Origin: Mytilus galloprovincialis
Lineage: Eukaryota; Mollusca; Bivalvia; Mytilida; Mytilidae
DNA: 64,000 bases
Direction: 5' to 3'
Assembly: GCF_965363235.1 (NCBI RefSeq)
Contig: NC_134838.1
Location: 18,880,441 to 18,944,440, forward strand
Under the pieces are notes generated by a model that saw only the letters and a list, made by a program, of their open reading frames with translations, was not told the DNA's origin and searched no databases. The stretch's first letter is position 1. The number at the start of each line of letters is the position of its first letter. Below, piece after piece: positions 49,501 through 59,951 of the stretch. A program made the translations under genes and the position numbers.

Positions 49501-52500
49501 ATAGGACATTTTTTTCACTCAACATAAAAATATAATGAGCATAATGTTTAAACCTTATACCCTGTTGGTCAATCAATAATTCAGTTAATTTAATTTTCAT
49601 AAGTTCTGTGAATATATTTTTTAAAACCCATAACAGAACGTATTTCACTAATTTTTCTGATTGACTTTTACTAGGGTACCAATGGCTCCTGACTTGGGAC
49701 AGTGGTGTAACTGCAAGACATAAGAATAATCTAAAAAAAACAAAAAAAAACAAGGTTCTACAAAGATGGTCAACTTGGAGGAATGGTTAAACATCGCCAC
49801 TAATTTCTTAAAAAAGAGTAGATTTTGTGGGGGTAAACATTTTGACAAACTTTTTTCAGGCCCTAATGCAGGTGAAATGTTGAGGGTATATTTGATATAT
49901 CTTTTAAAATAATTGTGTTATTGATTGAAAAAAATACCTGGTTTTGATATTCAACTTATATACATATCTACAGTGCTTTCTTTATGTTCACAGAAACCAC
50001 ATCAAAGAATAAAATTACCAGTTCATGAATTATTGTATAGCAAGTATCCATCAAGTGTTATAGACATAACAGCTATGGATATCAAACAATCTCCAAATTT
50101 TTCTGATCACATGGTACACAGTCATAATGCACAAAGAAATGAACTACTGTCTATAATGGGAGGAGAAAACACAGTCATTCCACACCCTACAGGGTAAGCA
50201 TAACTTTATACTTAGTTTAATAGTTACTTTATGGGCCAGATATAGGGTTTGTAAACTTCTTATACTGCTTATTACCACCAAACACCGATCAAATTAAAAT
50301 TTGGGAGGTGTCACTTTCATTCTATTTGATTATAGTCACTTTATAAATGAAAAAAATGCTGAATTAGCCAAATGTTATACTTATACACAATGCTTATCAC
50401 CAAACACAGATCGAGTTATACTTATATACAATGCTTATCACCAAACACAGATCAAGTTCAAATTACGGATGTGTCACATTCATCTTTCTCAAATTATGTC
50501 CTTATAAAATGGTAAATTTGTCATACATTTACAAGCAGGGACATCTGTGTCCCATGGACTCGGTCTTTTTTAATTATTTGTAATGATATAAATAGCAGTG
50601 TAATATGGGCAATTTATTTGTTATAACAATTTAAAGAAAAATCATGTAGGATAACTAAAGGGAGAATATCTAGTGCAATCCATTTGAGAAGCAAATGCCT
50701 CACTACTTTGATTAGATTCATGGGGAGAGCGAAATTGACTAGGGAGTATGTAGAAATTTTCCAATAAGAGAGTGAAATCCACTTTTATGAAAGTATTCAG
50801 GAAGAAACTGTTAAATCCTAAAAGACTAACATGCAAATATGTAATTTAACGTTTTAAAAGTTCAAAACAATCCATTATATATATTTTACATATTTCATGA
50901 TTTATATTATAGTGACATCCTTACTTCAGTTTCTTACACGGAGACACTGGTACACAGCCTTCTAGAAGATGTAAGTATACACTTACTGGTCATACTAAAT
51001 GCACCTTTGAAATAGGGGGAATAGTATATACCAGTAGTAGAGCCTCACCAATTTAGCAACCAAAGATCTATAGAATTCAACTAGCCTAATACCTTATGCA
51101 TCTGTTAATATGATATTCATAGATTATTTGATTTGTTAACATACTGGTTCCCAGATATGATCTCTATTCTTCATTTCATAGAGACATAATTTAGAACTCT
51201 TACCAGTACAAAATAATATTTGTTGGGGTGAAAATTTAATTCTGAAGTAGGCTTACATTGGAGGCAGGGGTAGTACAGAATTTAAGTATATGAGTTTAAA
51301 CGCTAACAAGTACGGGGCATATAAATATGCTACACAGCTCTACTTTTGGACCGTTGAATAAAATAGTAGTACATATGAACATTCCATTCTAGGATACAAT
51401 TTTTTGAGAACTTCATAGAAAAAGTAGCACAGTTTTAGCTGCAAAACCGAGTTCCTATGGAAAATTGCTTTGTCTATATTTACAGAATTGCAACCTATTA
51501 AGTATGCAGTTAAAGAGCATTGAGGACCAAAGAAATTTTTTATGCTAAAATGCTGTCATTTTTTTCTCAACTATATCATCATAAATGTTACTTTGCTTCC
51601 AGGATAAAAAAAGAATCACATTCTTCTATTTGTAATGTTAGTCTCCTATCACATTTATTGATAAAATCTTAATATATTAAATAAGGACATATGGTATGAT
51701 TGCCAATGAGAAAAATATCAACCAAAGTTCAAATGGCATAGATTTTAGCATAAATGGGTGGAGAATGTCTCATTGGCAATCATACCACATCTTCTTATTT
51801 GTATGCCCCACCGTAGCAGAGGGGGGCATTAAGTATTTCCCTTGTCTGTCTTTAAACAATAAACAATAAGATGCCCTTATAAAGTTGATTTCCCTTCTCT
51901 AACTTTAGTTTGCCTCAACCAAAAGTTTTGAAACTTGTACATAATGCTTATTACCACAAAACACAGATCAAGTATGAATTTTGGTGGCCTCACTTTAATC
52001 TTTTTAGAGTTATGCCCCTTTACAAATGGAAAATTGCTTAATTTTTAATTTCTGTTCTTTAACTTAAGTTAACCTCAAAAAATTTTTTTGAAACTTAAAT
52101 ACTATACTTATTACCACAAAACACAGATCAGGTTTAAATTTCGAAGGTGTCGCTTCTATGGTTCTAGAGTTAAACCCCTTTCCACTTTATTTTTCGTTTC
52201 TGTTCTTTAACTTAAGTCACCTCAAACAAATGTTTTGAAACTTAAACACAATGCTTATTACCATAAAACATAGATCAAGTTTGAATTTTAGTGTCATCAC
52301 TTCAACGGTTCTAGAGTTATGTCCCTTTACAAATGGGAAAAATTGCTGAATTTTTCAGTTCAGTTTTCTTACTTGAGTTAGCCTCAACCAAATGTTATGA
52401 AACATGTCTAATGCTCCGTACCACAAAATACAGATCAATTATGAATTTCGGGGTGTCACTTTTTCTGACTTAGAGTTATGCCCCTAATAAAATGGAAAAA

Positions 52501-53886
52501 GTTTCTGTTCTCTAAACTAAATTTGCCTCAACTAAATTTAATGAAACTTATACACAATACTAACTACCAGAATATTCAGATCAAGTACAAATTAGGGTCG
52601 CATCACTTTTACTGTTCTTCAGTAATGTCACTTTATACCCTTATATGATATGCAAGGGGGAACATCATCTGTGTCCCATGGACACATTCCCTATTTATTA
52701 ATTCATTGTAAAAAGCATTTAATTTTCATATAAGTTGCTTGTCAAATAAAGTTTATTATCTTTCAGCTTGACAAATTACCACCTACTTGTGGAGTTAGAG
52801 AGGCATTTATATCTCAGTTTATGAGGACAATCCATATGAAAGCTTTGTGCCTTATCAAGTATTTGGAGGGTGAAACGTAAGTTATTAGTCCCCTTACCGA
52901 CGAAGTTGAAGGGGACTTTAGGTTCACATGCGTCTGTCTGTCCATCCATCAGTCCGTCAAATAAGTTTGCCACACTTTTTTTGTCATGCTTAAAGATATG
53001 GATTTGAAAATTGGTGTATGGTTTTATCATGACAAGTTCAAGTTTGAATTTTGTTCTGGTCTGATGATTTTGTGCAGTTCTTGGACTTTAATTCAAGTAA
53101 ATCAGTTTTCTACACTTTTTTTTCGTCATGCTTAAAGATATTGACTTTATATTTGTAATAAAGTTTACAATATGACAATTTATAGATCAAGTTTGAATTT
53201 TGTTCCAAAACACTGATTCTTTAACCATTAGGGGATTATGTATTGCCATGCAATACTCACAGAATGCTTGTTAGTTACATACAGTTACTGGTGTTTTGCC
53301 AACATAATTCTGTGTAAACTGTAATTTACTTTCAAGGTGGTTAATTCAATAAATTTTTAATCACTTCAACACAATTTATACTTAAAATACGAAAGATGCG
53401 GAAATTGAGAAATTCAGGTAGTGATTGTTTTTCCAGTGCCAGCGGTGGTAGTGGCGTCAACAATTGTAAAGTTATCTGCTTAAGTAAGTTTGATAGGAAC
53501 TACTTGGGACACATCAATCATATTTGGTAAAGATGCATTACTATCAGTACATCTCAGTTTGTTGACCATTTCTAGGTCCTGCCCACATGATCATGGTCTA
53601 GCCACTTAGAATTTATAAGTAATGTTGCTGTTCATCAGGTTGTCTATTTCTGAATGTTATTTAGACTTTGAAGCATATCTCTGTGGCAATAGTTTATTTT
53701 AAACATACTTCACATCTTGGTTTCAGGAATAGTGGTGTACAACCATTTAGAGGAGGAATGAAGAAAATTCGGCATGACCTATGTTTGCCTGCAGATGGAG
53801 ATTTAATGATAGTACTAGCTGCTGCAGAAAAACTAAAACCAGGACTATATTGGTTCATAATGAGAGAACAGAATAATGTCTATTAA
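37559..53886 (+). CDS. C9orf72: C9orf72 orthologue, DENN-family subunit of the C9orf72-SMCR8 complex
   Basis: C9orf72 is a longin-DENN protein that, with SMCR8 and WDR41, acts on small GTPases in autophagy and lysosome control. Eight exons join in frame with GT-AG borders: 37559-38116, 47250-47357, 48200-48328, 49210-49326, 49994-50193, 50913-50970, 52767-52876 and 53727-53886, coding for 479 aa (human 481). Family motifs in order are SHWDNILGPRIDHLW (about residue 70), FLHNCIVSHLMTFG, LYTLCLFNTEEERKCS, SSVIDITAMDIKQSP, ETLVHSLLED, ALCLIKYLEGE and LPADGDLMIVLAAAEKLKPG near the C-terminus. The N-terminus before the longin domain is about 37 residues longer than in human and has no second Met. 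No counterpart of the 60-nt human exon 3 was found between exons 1 and 2. The exon 1 donor (GTTTGA) is weak. Intron 1 is 9.1 kb, nearly all transposon. Confidence 0.93.
40236..40597. mobile_element. Small inverted-repeat element rich in CCGTT blocks
   Basis: The left end CACACCTAATTGGATAGCGC and the right end (reverse complement CACACCGTACCAGATAGCAC) are imperfect inverted copies. The interior repeats AAAACGGAT/ATCCGTT motifs. Just left, 40180-40213 is a piece of another copy end (GTCCGTTCGCGCTATCTGG). The minus ORF at 40346-40624 translates the element and is not a gene. Confidence 0.6.
40720..41155 (+). repeat. GATGTGGTATGATTG-type dispersed repeat, long copy
   Basis: Starts AAGATGTGGTATGATTGCCA and runs through TATAGGTCACCGTACGACCT, AGCTATAAAAGGCCCT, CTTAGGACAGGCACATACAT and GGGACAGTGGAATAACAGTA. 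It is the fullest copy of the family in the window. Confidence 0.8.
41170..41480 (+). repeat. GATGTGGTATGATTG-type dispersed repeat, diverged copy
   Basis: A related but diverged copy next to the long one: GAAGATGTAGTGTGAGTGCC start, GAGCCTTGGCTCACACCGAA, GCTATAAAGGGCCCC and CTGACTTAGGACAGGTGCAA. Same orientation as the copy at 40720. Confidence 0.7.
42436..42566 (+). repeat. 131-bp direct duplication, left copy, abutting LTR
   Basis: Starts TGATATATACGTTAGTTTAT and ends TGGTCCATGTTATACACG immediately before the left LTR. It appears identical to 46716-46846 beyond the right LTR. The copies flank the BEL/Pao element like an oversized target duplication. Neither copy is part of the LTR, since neither occurs at the inner LTR borders. 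Confidence 0.9.
42567..42753 (-). repeat. BEL/Pao 3' LTR
   Basis: 187 bp, identical by eye to the other LTR. On the plus strand it starts TGTAGATTATTGCGTTGCG and ends GCAATTCTTAACA. Its inner border is the purine-rich tract (plus-strand TTCTGGGGCCGCAG). Confidence 0.93.
42953..43024 (-). repeat. Four perfect 18-bp tandem repeats at end of pol
   Basis: TTCTCCAGGGCAGAAAAG occurs four times in a row, ending one base before the stop codon of the integrase ORF (43026-43028). It lies in the 3' untranslated part of the retroelement. Confidence 0.95.
43026..44072 (-). pseudogene. BEL/Pao pol 3' part: integrase and DUF5641 region
   Basis: A 348-codon frame beginning inside the integrase zinc-binding region (CVKSQIRKCVQC). 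The catalytic triad is visible: Asp in VTGVDFTG (about residue 49), Asp in MLSDNATTF (about 111) and Glu in WFGGFWERLIGLTKKS (about 159), followed by a DUF5641-type end (HEYLTSLREFHR, GDIVQVHND). The apparent Met start comes from the deletion; in an intact element this is the continuation of gag-pol. It overlaps the upstream ORF in a different frame, so it is not translated as a fusion without frameshifting. Confidence 0.9.
44038..46500 (-). CDS. BEL/Pao gag-protease polyprotein, cut off in reverse transcriptase
   Basis: An 820-codon ORF starting 27 bp inside the 5' LTR border. An N-terminal coiled region is followed by a DUF1759-type gag domain at about 140-290 (LPKLSLPNFNGDILQWQYFW). Cys/His zinc knuckles lie at about 355-420 (CAYCDGNHWPNEC, CFNCLGKHKIADC). 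A DUF1758-type aspartic protease has LFDEGAQRSF near 480 and GGDFYWDIV near 580. The first part of reverse transcriptase starts at about 760 (NCSCRANASSPCLNDCL). After MTDLTEILVRFRMYKYAVT the frame leaves the family and stops within 8 codons, marking the deletion. Confidence 0.93.
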   Translation of the reverse strand: MDISRLKSLRAGNKAAVTKVFKKLEEAIGDSQIDTEEVSTLLEAIEKKKKTLASIDEQILNAVESEDITNEILETDEYYLDLEGKIRKFKKFLKPVTNATSSILDSNAPEFVPYTNPFTHTSQPLSQSSSTSSNNHRLPKLSLPNFNGDILQWQYFWDSYETTIHHNHTLTDIQKFSYLNSLLQFEAANVISGLTMTNPNYHKAIELLRNRYGQPHKIINAYMRALLDIPAPHDTLESLRTFHDKSEAYIRGLESLGQCQEMYGSLLIPVILGKIPHEVRKNITRENGSDSWNIQSLRIAIGKEISIQESGYGDYTQTYSTATPSANFITGVKRVTTDKTRPINTKDKSLNSNRKKQCAYCDGNHWPNECKDVIDHDKRVAIIKEKRLCFNCLGKHKIADCKSKNTCKCCHRKHHSSLCKQNSYSNKHHIETEQSQNKVDTETSMLCTASEERSTVLLKTAFSPVVYKNTCIDARILFDEGAQRSFITEELAAKLDIKKEGSETLSIATFGSTTKKVRNLDKTTINLKSTEGELIPIKVLIVPTIASPLQTHNIGITQKFSYLRGLQLAHPVMDGEQFEISLLIGGDFYWDIVQDKIVRGNGPTVVSSKIGYLLSGPVPTRTSNASFLMMNILVCHKQEECDLEKFWQLESLGIDAKEQNDPDLAESIENYLQTSITKKNDKYITKLSWRENAPELPTNEDIAKRRTESVIRRLKKDPEMFRKYGEIITDQEQRGFIEKVCDESTCTNKVHYIPHHPVKKDSVTTPIRIVYNCSCRANASSPCLNDCLATYPPIMTDLTEILVRFRMYKYAVTVRKITNS
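46528..46714 (-). repeat. BEL/Pao 5' LTR
   Basis: 187 bp, identical by eye to 42567-42753. Its inner side is joined to the primer-binding site (plus-strand CACGGCACCAA). Its outer side is followed by one T and then the right copy of the 131-bp duplication. Confidence 0.93.
46716..46846 (+). repeat. 131-bp direct duplication, right copy
   Basis: Identical by eye to 42436-42566. After TTATACACG it continues into AGAGAACCCCTAATTC, which leads into the right arm of the 8.7 kb inverted-repeat element. This copy therefore keeps the presumed original right-hand flank, and the left copy keeps the left-hand flank. Confidence 0.9.
48752..49021. mobile_element. 270-bp MITE in C9orf72 intron 3
   Basis: The ends GGTCCGAGACCACAATT and AATTGTGGTCTCGGACC are perfect inverted repeats, flanked by ATTA on both sides (48748-48751, 49022-49025). 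There is no coding content. Confidence 0.8.
49361..49480. repeat. Palindromic hairpin element, intron 4 of C9orf72
   Basis: Two arms of about 57 nt with almost no loop: AATCTCCACACTTACTCCTC on the left is mirrored by GAGGAGCAAGTGTGGAGATT on the right, and CATATAAAC is mirrored around a GCGTGCG centre. It starts about 35 bp after the exon 4 donor. It could be a MITE; if transcribed it forms a long hairpin. Confidence 0.85.
50290..50560. repeat. Fragment of CACAGATCAAGTT-type repeat, intron 5
   Basis: Two short copies of ATGCTTATCACCAAACACAG and an end ACATCTGTGTCCCATGGAC, shared with the larger array at 51.8-52.7 kb. It lies in the C9orf72 intron between exons 5 and 6. Confidence 0.7.
51670..51805. 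repeat. Two inverted ends of GATGTGGTATGATT-type repeat
   Basis: TATGGTATGATTGCCAATGA at 51690 and TCTCATTGGCAATCATACCA at 51768 face each other about 60 bp apart, making a small inverted pair. This is probably a short deletion derivative of the family. Confidence 0.7.
51806..52705. repeat. Tandem array of about 150-bp units in C9orf72 intron 6
   Basis: Begins ATGCCCCACCGTAGCAGAGG and ends ATCTGTGTCCCATGGACACA. In between, five or so diverged units each carry a TTTGAAACTT block, a CACAAAACACAGATCAAGT block and a GTTATGCCCCTTTACAAATG block. It is a known-looking bivalve repeat with no coding potential. Confidence 0.75.
52884..53290. mobile_element. Repeat inserted about 10 bp after the exon 7 donor
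   Basis: Starts AGTCCCCTTACCGACGAAGT, contains the inverted mirror GAAGGGGACTTTAGG close by, then two diverged units sharing GTCATGCTTAAAGATAT and AAGTTTGAATTTTGTTC. It sits almost on the GTAAGTTA donor of C9orf72 exon 7, leaving only the core donor bases. Confidence 0.65.
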
Positions 53887-53951
53887 TTCCTTCTATGCAT
53901 TTGTATCTGTGATATGACAGGTCTTTTCTGTCAACAATTCAAAAATATATG

Positions 53952-53957
53952 AATAAA
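53952..53957 (+). terminator. C9orf72 polyadenylation signal
   Basis: AATAAA 66 bp past the TAA stop of C9orf72, in an otherwise unremarkable 3' untranslated region. It is the first canonical signal after the stop. Confidence 0.7.
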
Positions 53958-54224
53958 TTATTTATATTATAAAACTTCACTTTGTTCAGTTAACTGTTAC
54001 ATTTTCATTCAGTACTTAAAGATCGGTAAACTTGCTTTTACCCTTGTTCTTTTTTTTCTCACCAGCAAAAATGTCTTTTTCCACCAATAAACTTCAGTTA
54101 TGGAAAATGGGTTGAAAAACAGTTATTACTCTGATTTGTTTTTGATTGATAAGATATTTTTAAAACAGAGGTGAAAAATACCAAAGGGACTTTTTAATTC
54201 ATAAGTTAAAATAAACTGACAATG

Positions 54225-54465
54225 CTAGCCTGGGTGGCTCTATGTAGTTACTTCTGTAATCACTAGCCAGTTAAAACCGAGGCTTTGAGTTTGAACCCAG
54301 CTTGTGTGGGTGCACTTGACTGCAATCTTTATTGACTAGGGTTGTCAGTTTCCCTATGGAAGGTCTGTGGTTTTCTCCAGGCACACTGGCTTCCTCCACC
54401 AATAAAAACTAGCCGCCACAAAAAAAAACATAAGTGGCGCTTAAAAGTCGCATTAAAACACCAAC
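54225..54465 (+). mobile_element. tRNA-like SINE
   Basis: The 5' part resembles a tRNA gene, with an A-box-like GGGTGGCTCTATGTAGTTAC and a B-box-like GAGTTTGAACCCAG about 60 bp apart. It is followed by the conserved-looking GGTTTTCTCCAGGCACACTG and GCTTCCTCCACC core and an A-rich tract. This core is widespread in molluscan SINEs. No functional tRNA fold is claimed. The later part (54466-54600) is a piece of the 17.2 kb repeat family. Confidence 0.7.
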
Positions 54466-54600
54466 AATCAACGAATCAAACTGACATTGTCTTGGCAAAA
54501 AAAAACCAAAAAAAAGACCTTAGGACAAACAACAGTATACAAAGCACAAATTAGAAATCAAAGAATGAGCATAAAAAAAACCAGGGGTGATTAGGAAGAA
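54466..54600 (+). repeat. Fragment of the 17.2 kb repeat family
   Basis: GACATTGTCTTGGC, A-rich runs, AAAGAATGAGCATAAAA and CCAGGGGTGATTAGGA match, in diverged form, the ordered blocks at 17166-17390. Confidence 0.55.
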
Positions 54601-55514
54601 ACTGTTTGATGGAAAGGCACATTCCTCTTTAACATAATAGGGACAAAATTGTCTGTTTAAACAGATAACATCATCTATGTTTACATTAACAACTACAGAT
54701 CACTACATCATTGCCTTTGAGATGAAGAACAGCAATAAAAGCACTGTTCCTTGGCTTTTGGTTCTTAAATGCACACATGGTGATTTTGTGTCATGAATTG
54801 ATACACCCTACTCATTCATCCAACAAATATTTTTATTACAATTTTTTCTTGTACTACTGAACAGAATAATTTCATACTAGGTCAGCAGCTTGACAGTGAT
54901 GAGTTGTAAAGTGTGGCAGCCTTTTCAAATTTCAAATCCTAACTATCCAGAAACTTTTGATATGTTTTAATGAATGGATTACCTCAATCACATTATATAA
55001 TCTGCCATTGCCCAACCAGAGATGTAAAGATTTAAACTATGCTCCCATGATAAAACACATTTCTGAATTAGTCCATTACTGTTGGAAATGGGAAGGCAAT
55101 TTCCTAGTAACCAGTCTTAACACTCAGGGGAATAATATATTCTAATCCAATTATTTTGTATCAATGGTTCTGATTAGATGACAGTTAGTCTAAAATTCTC
55201 TACCTCCTTGTCTGTAACTAAGGAAGCCGACATTTTGAATTGCTGAATGTATTGACATGTAATTTCTACAATAATAAGCCAAAAAAACTCACAGGTTGCA
55301 CCTTAAAATCTTCTTTTTATCAAATCTTATTACATTCAGAAGCAGCACAGAAGCCGGAAACGCCCGCTGTTTATGTTTGACGCCGGAAGCATACCTATGA
55401 CATCACCTAGTGTAGGGACCAAAGATAACATCTTTTCGCGGAATTTTCTTTAATGAAGATTTTACGCTGAAATAATGATTGAAATTTAATTGTGAACTTG
55501 TTTTGCATTAGAAT

Positions 55515-55590
55515 AGAGATAACTGTATTGTATTTGAAGCTTTGCGGAAGTCCATGGCCTTAAAGCTTCAAATACAATACAGTTATCTCT
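55515..55590. repeat. Near-perfect 30-bp palindrome with 16-nt loop
   Basis: The left arm AGAGATAACTGTATTGTATT continues through TGAAGCTTTG. The right arm TAAAGCTTCAAATACAATAC continues through AGTTATCTCT. By eye 29 of 30 positions pair. It could be a MITE remnant or, if transcribed, a microRNA-like hairpin. Confidence 0.85.
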
Positions 55591-55989
55591 TAATTGACAC
55601 ACCATAAAAATAACTTGAATATGCAGTCATATTCTCAGTAAAGACAAAACATCTTTCATTTGCATGTGCTTTATTATTTTTAATAACAGTGTTCAAGCTG
55701 AACAAAACAAGTAATAATAACATCAAATACTATTAAAATTGTTGGTAGTCTTGATAGCGACAGTAAATTTTGTAGTGGTAAATATTTTAGCCAACCTATT
55801 AATAATAAATATCTTGTTTTATTAAGGGCTTTTCTTCAAATAATTATTGTTCTATATAAAAATACTCTCAGTTGTAGAAAAATTTAGGAGAAATCTGCAT
55901 GCAGATGGCAAATACATTTAAATATGAATTGTCATTGATATGGTTTTATTTATAAATTTACTGTTTACAAATTTTTGAATTTTTTGAAA

Positions 55990-56650
55990 TACTAAGGTTT
56001 TTCTATCTCAGGCATAGATTACCGTAGCTGTATTTGGCAAAACTTTTAGGAATTTTGGTTCTCAATGCTCTTCAACTTCGTACTTTATTTGGCCTTTTTA
56101 ACTTTTTTGGATTTGAGGTTCACTGATGTAGATGGCTCAATATCTTTAATTGTTTTTACATAGGCGGTAATGGTAACGTTTTTTCCTGTAGCTCAGTCCA
56201 TATCGTAAACTTGGATATGTATGATAGCTCGTTTCGAAGCTGTGACATTTTCACATATGTGGTTAAATTTTCGGGGTACGAAGTGAGATTACCTTTTCCG
56301 TAAATTAGCAAACCCCGAACATCCTTTTGTGATGCGGCTCCTTGTGGTAAAATATCCCCTTTTTAACACAATAAGTTCTTTGAAAATTTAATACTTTGAA
56401 CACATTCAATAGCTCCATAGTTTTTACACATTTATTCTATGTTCCTCTACTTTCCTAATCACCACAAATAATTAAGTTCAGTCATTTGTTAAAAATAGAA
56501 ACATGTCCAATATCATTACACAGAGATTTTTTCTTTACACGTGACTTTTGAGTTCCTCATTTTGAGGCGCATTAGGGATGTTGTCCCAGATGAAACCCGC
56601 ATCTGGCGTATATACTAAATTTAGTCCTGGTATCTATGATGAGTTTATTA
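55990..56650. mobile_element. Dispersed repeat split by about 420 bp
   Basis: The left half (about 56055-56120: TCTTCAACTTCGTACTTTAT, TTTTTGGATTTGAGGTTCAC) and the right half (about 56545-56650: CATCTGGCGTATATACTAAA, TCCTGGTATCTATGATGAGT) are the two ends of one repeat family I know from mussels. The intervening 56.12-56.54 kb is unrelated and may be an insertion or an alternative internal variant. Confidence 0.55.
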
Positions 56651-58778
56651 AATAAATAGCTGTTATATCTACCATGATATCATAAATTAGAATTTTGATG
56701 AATTCCATCAGGATTCTATCAATGCAGCATCCAAGATGGATACAGTTTAACATATAATTATATGGAATATAGGTCTGATAAACAGAAGAGACATTACAGG
56801 AAACACTGTAAATAATGTTTCAAAGAAATGGAGATTTAAGTAAGGGAAGTGTTTCATCTAGCCAAAGGAACTTAATGAATGAATTTAAAATATGTTTTTC
56901 GCTCTACAAACTTTAAGAACTGAATATAAAAATTCAAATCTTATCTGTATATATCTACCAACAATTTTAAAATTAACAACTTTATAAATATTCATATTTT
57001 GATTAATTGGACAATTCAAGCATACAAGTGTAATTGCTTAGATAAACAGGATTTTCTTTTCAAAAGATAATTTCAAATGACATTTTTTTTAATTCTCTAC
57101 CTTCCAAATGGTGTAGGAACAGGCAGGTAGAAAATGATAGTTCATGCACACTATATATTTTGCTGGATTGCTCTATCATTGATATATGCCCCTCTTCTTC
57201 TTTTATTCATATCTTAATACGGGCTATAAAGAATCTTCTTTCTATATTGTCCAATAAGAAAGACAAACCATGTGAAAACAGGGATATTTCATGTATATTA
57301 TATCTATATGTAATATTTCATATGAAATTCTTCTATCTTAATAATTTTTGCTTGTTTTGTTGCTTTCTCTTGACATATTCCTCACATCTTCATACGTATG
57401 TATCAAATCTTCTAGATTCCTCTACTTAAAAATCTCTCACTAACTCTCTTACTGAATTCATCAAGTCCTAATCGATTAATAATTCAGTTAAAAAGTTCTT
57501 CACAGTCCATATTAGAACAGTATTACATAAGGATATTTTTTTTTATATAAACACAAAGATACAAGACTGGTAAGCAAATTAGATTCAGTCAAAGAAAAGT
57601 TTAGGATGGGAAGGCTTAATTATGTCCAATTAATCATTCACAAAAAGTAAATTCAATAACAGTTAACTTATCACAACAATTATGTTTGTTAAATACACAA
57701 TATATATATGAACAAATTGATATTCTGCTAACATATGTATTATAAATAAATAAATCATGACCCATAGCCAAGGGGTTTTGAAAACAAGAAATATTAAAGT
57801 TGAGATTTTGTTTGAACTGAGTCGCTGTAACCCTCCTTGAAAATTCCTGGCTACTGGCCTGTATATTGATCTAGATTTTTGTCAAAAGGTAAAATTTAAA
57901 AGATATCATAATCCATCGATTAGTATACTAAATTGAATAGTTGTGATTTTTTTCCTTAAATTTAATATATTGTTTATCAGGATATTAATAATTCAAACAA
58001 ATATATACACATATGATGTAATATTAAAAATATTTGATGACCAAGATCCATGTAATTATTTGACATGGAATAATTTATTTATTAAAGATAAGAAATATCA
58101 AAAGATTAATGGAAAACTCTAGTTGCATTTGTATATTGCAAATAATGGTTTTTATAGAATCAATCAGAGAACAAGAGTATATCCATTACCCATTTCAAGC
58201 AGCAGAATGAATGAAATTTGATATTTGGGACAACGCCTTATTTGGCCAACTTTCGAAAAAAACAACTTTTAAAATATGTTAACATTCAAAGGAAAGAGAC
58301 TAAAAATTGTAGATTCCGAAAGAAAATATTTAGGAGCAATTTTTAAGAAAATAAAACATATGATCTATTTTTTAGTCTCAAAGGTTCTCTGCAAATTGTT
58401 TCCCATTGCTTTTTAAAAACTGAGCTGGACTTGCACATTATATCAAACTGAATTTTGAATGTTGTGTCATAAGATCAACATATTCACTATGTAGCTTTAA
58501 AATAACAATAAAACAATCCTAACAAACATTAAGTTTATATCAATATAGCAATACATGTAGCATGTTGAACCTGAAATACTAGAAGAGAGAGCATTTAACT
58601 GCAGATAATGTCAAAAATCCAAAGCAAGTACATTGAGTCAAATTATTTATTACATTTCATTGCTAATATCTATGTTTTGCTATTAATAATCAATAATTTT
58701 AAAAGTACTATTATATCGTAAATTGTCTTCTACATGGTGAGGAATACAACATTTAGGGTAATGAAAGACAACATCTAT
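56651..58778. other. Non-coding stretch
   Basis: AT-rich sequence with no supported gene. The ORF at 57160-57429 is hydrophobic and unrecognised. A TTTATT at about 58646 reads AATAAA on the minus strand and could end transcripts using the terminal exon at 58779-58852. Confidence 0.4.
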
Positions 58779-58852
58779 CTACACTGACGTGATTGTACCA
58801 TAACATCGTACTGGACCAATTACATGGTAACCCTCCTCTTCGTTTTTAGTGC
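58779..58852 (-). CDS. Candidate alternative terminal exon (type gamma)
   Basis: After an AAATTAAAACAG acceptor the minus strand is open from a phase-1 start (second and third codon bases GC) for 23 codons to TAG at 58779-58781. The peptide contains EEEGYHVIGPVRCYGT. It closely matches the exon at 63231-63292 and more distantly 59952-60022, all with the same phase and strand. Conservation of a frame, phase, acceptor and stop across copies argues for coding function. The gene is not recognised. Confidence 0.55.
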
Positions 58853-59951
58853 CTGTTTTAATTTTACAAAGAATACATCAGAAAAGTATCTAAATAATTC
58901 AACATTCCTTTTACTGCTTACGAGGCCCCTAATGGAGGGTATCTCACAATTTTTGCTAAGTTATCAGTTGAGAAAAAAGTCACTCTATCTTTATGATGTA
59001 TGTTAAATGATCTGAAATGTTGGTATTCACTAAGAGTAGAAATTAATGGTAAGAAATCAAAAATCATTTAAATATTTTCAGATTTAATCAGATATTCAAT
59101 ATATATCTGCCTGGTATTCACAGAATCCAGGATCCCATGAGGGACCTCACAAATAACTCTGATTTGTTTTTAACAAGAAAGTGCTTTATCAATATCATTT
59201 AATTTTCGAACTTATAAAATGCTAGCAAAATTCGCTGCTTAAATGAGTCGCTGCTTCTATATCATTGAAATATTTGCAGTAAATTTAAAAAGCCATATCC
59301 TATATAACATTAATATATGGAATTGCTTGCGCTATTTGCATCCAATTATATATAAATACATTTGAGTGGATGAAAAAAGTGTAGATCTTGAAATAAAAAA
59401 AAAGCATCTTGTATATAAAACACTGTAAATAAAGCATATTTAAAAAAACTAAAAAATCAATAATAAAAATTAAATATTAAATAGAATAATAACAAATCTA
59501 ACAAATACATTTCAATATAAGTAAAATGTAAAATATGATAAATATAAATAATAATATTAAAGAACAATGTTCAAAATAAATGTCAACCTTAAAAAATAAA
59601 TTAAAATTCAAAAATATGTTGATAGATAAAGGAAAATTTGTCAAACCATTTTTGAAGTTAATTTCTAAACCAGCTTTACAAAACTGAATAGTTTAATCTA
59701 TTTTAAAGAAAATGTTAAACATTGAAATTTGACAAATTTCATTTTAAAACCGATTGTCAAAACAATATGAAAATAAATCTAAAGTTTTAAGAGTTTGGTG
59801 GTATAAAATTTGCATAAAATACACTACAGCGCTATCTATGTGTAAAGATTAGATATAGGTTGATTGTGATATCTGTATGCACTTTATAAGTCTATATCTA
59901 AGTTTATGGTGATTTCTGTTTGCGCTATATACTGTATATCTGTAAGCGCTT

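Noticed and set aside
54225..54300. Possible tRNA gene
   Set aside because: A- and B-box-like motifs are present, but the sequence continues into a conserved SINE core and no convincing acceptor stem closes.
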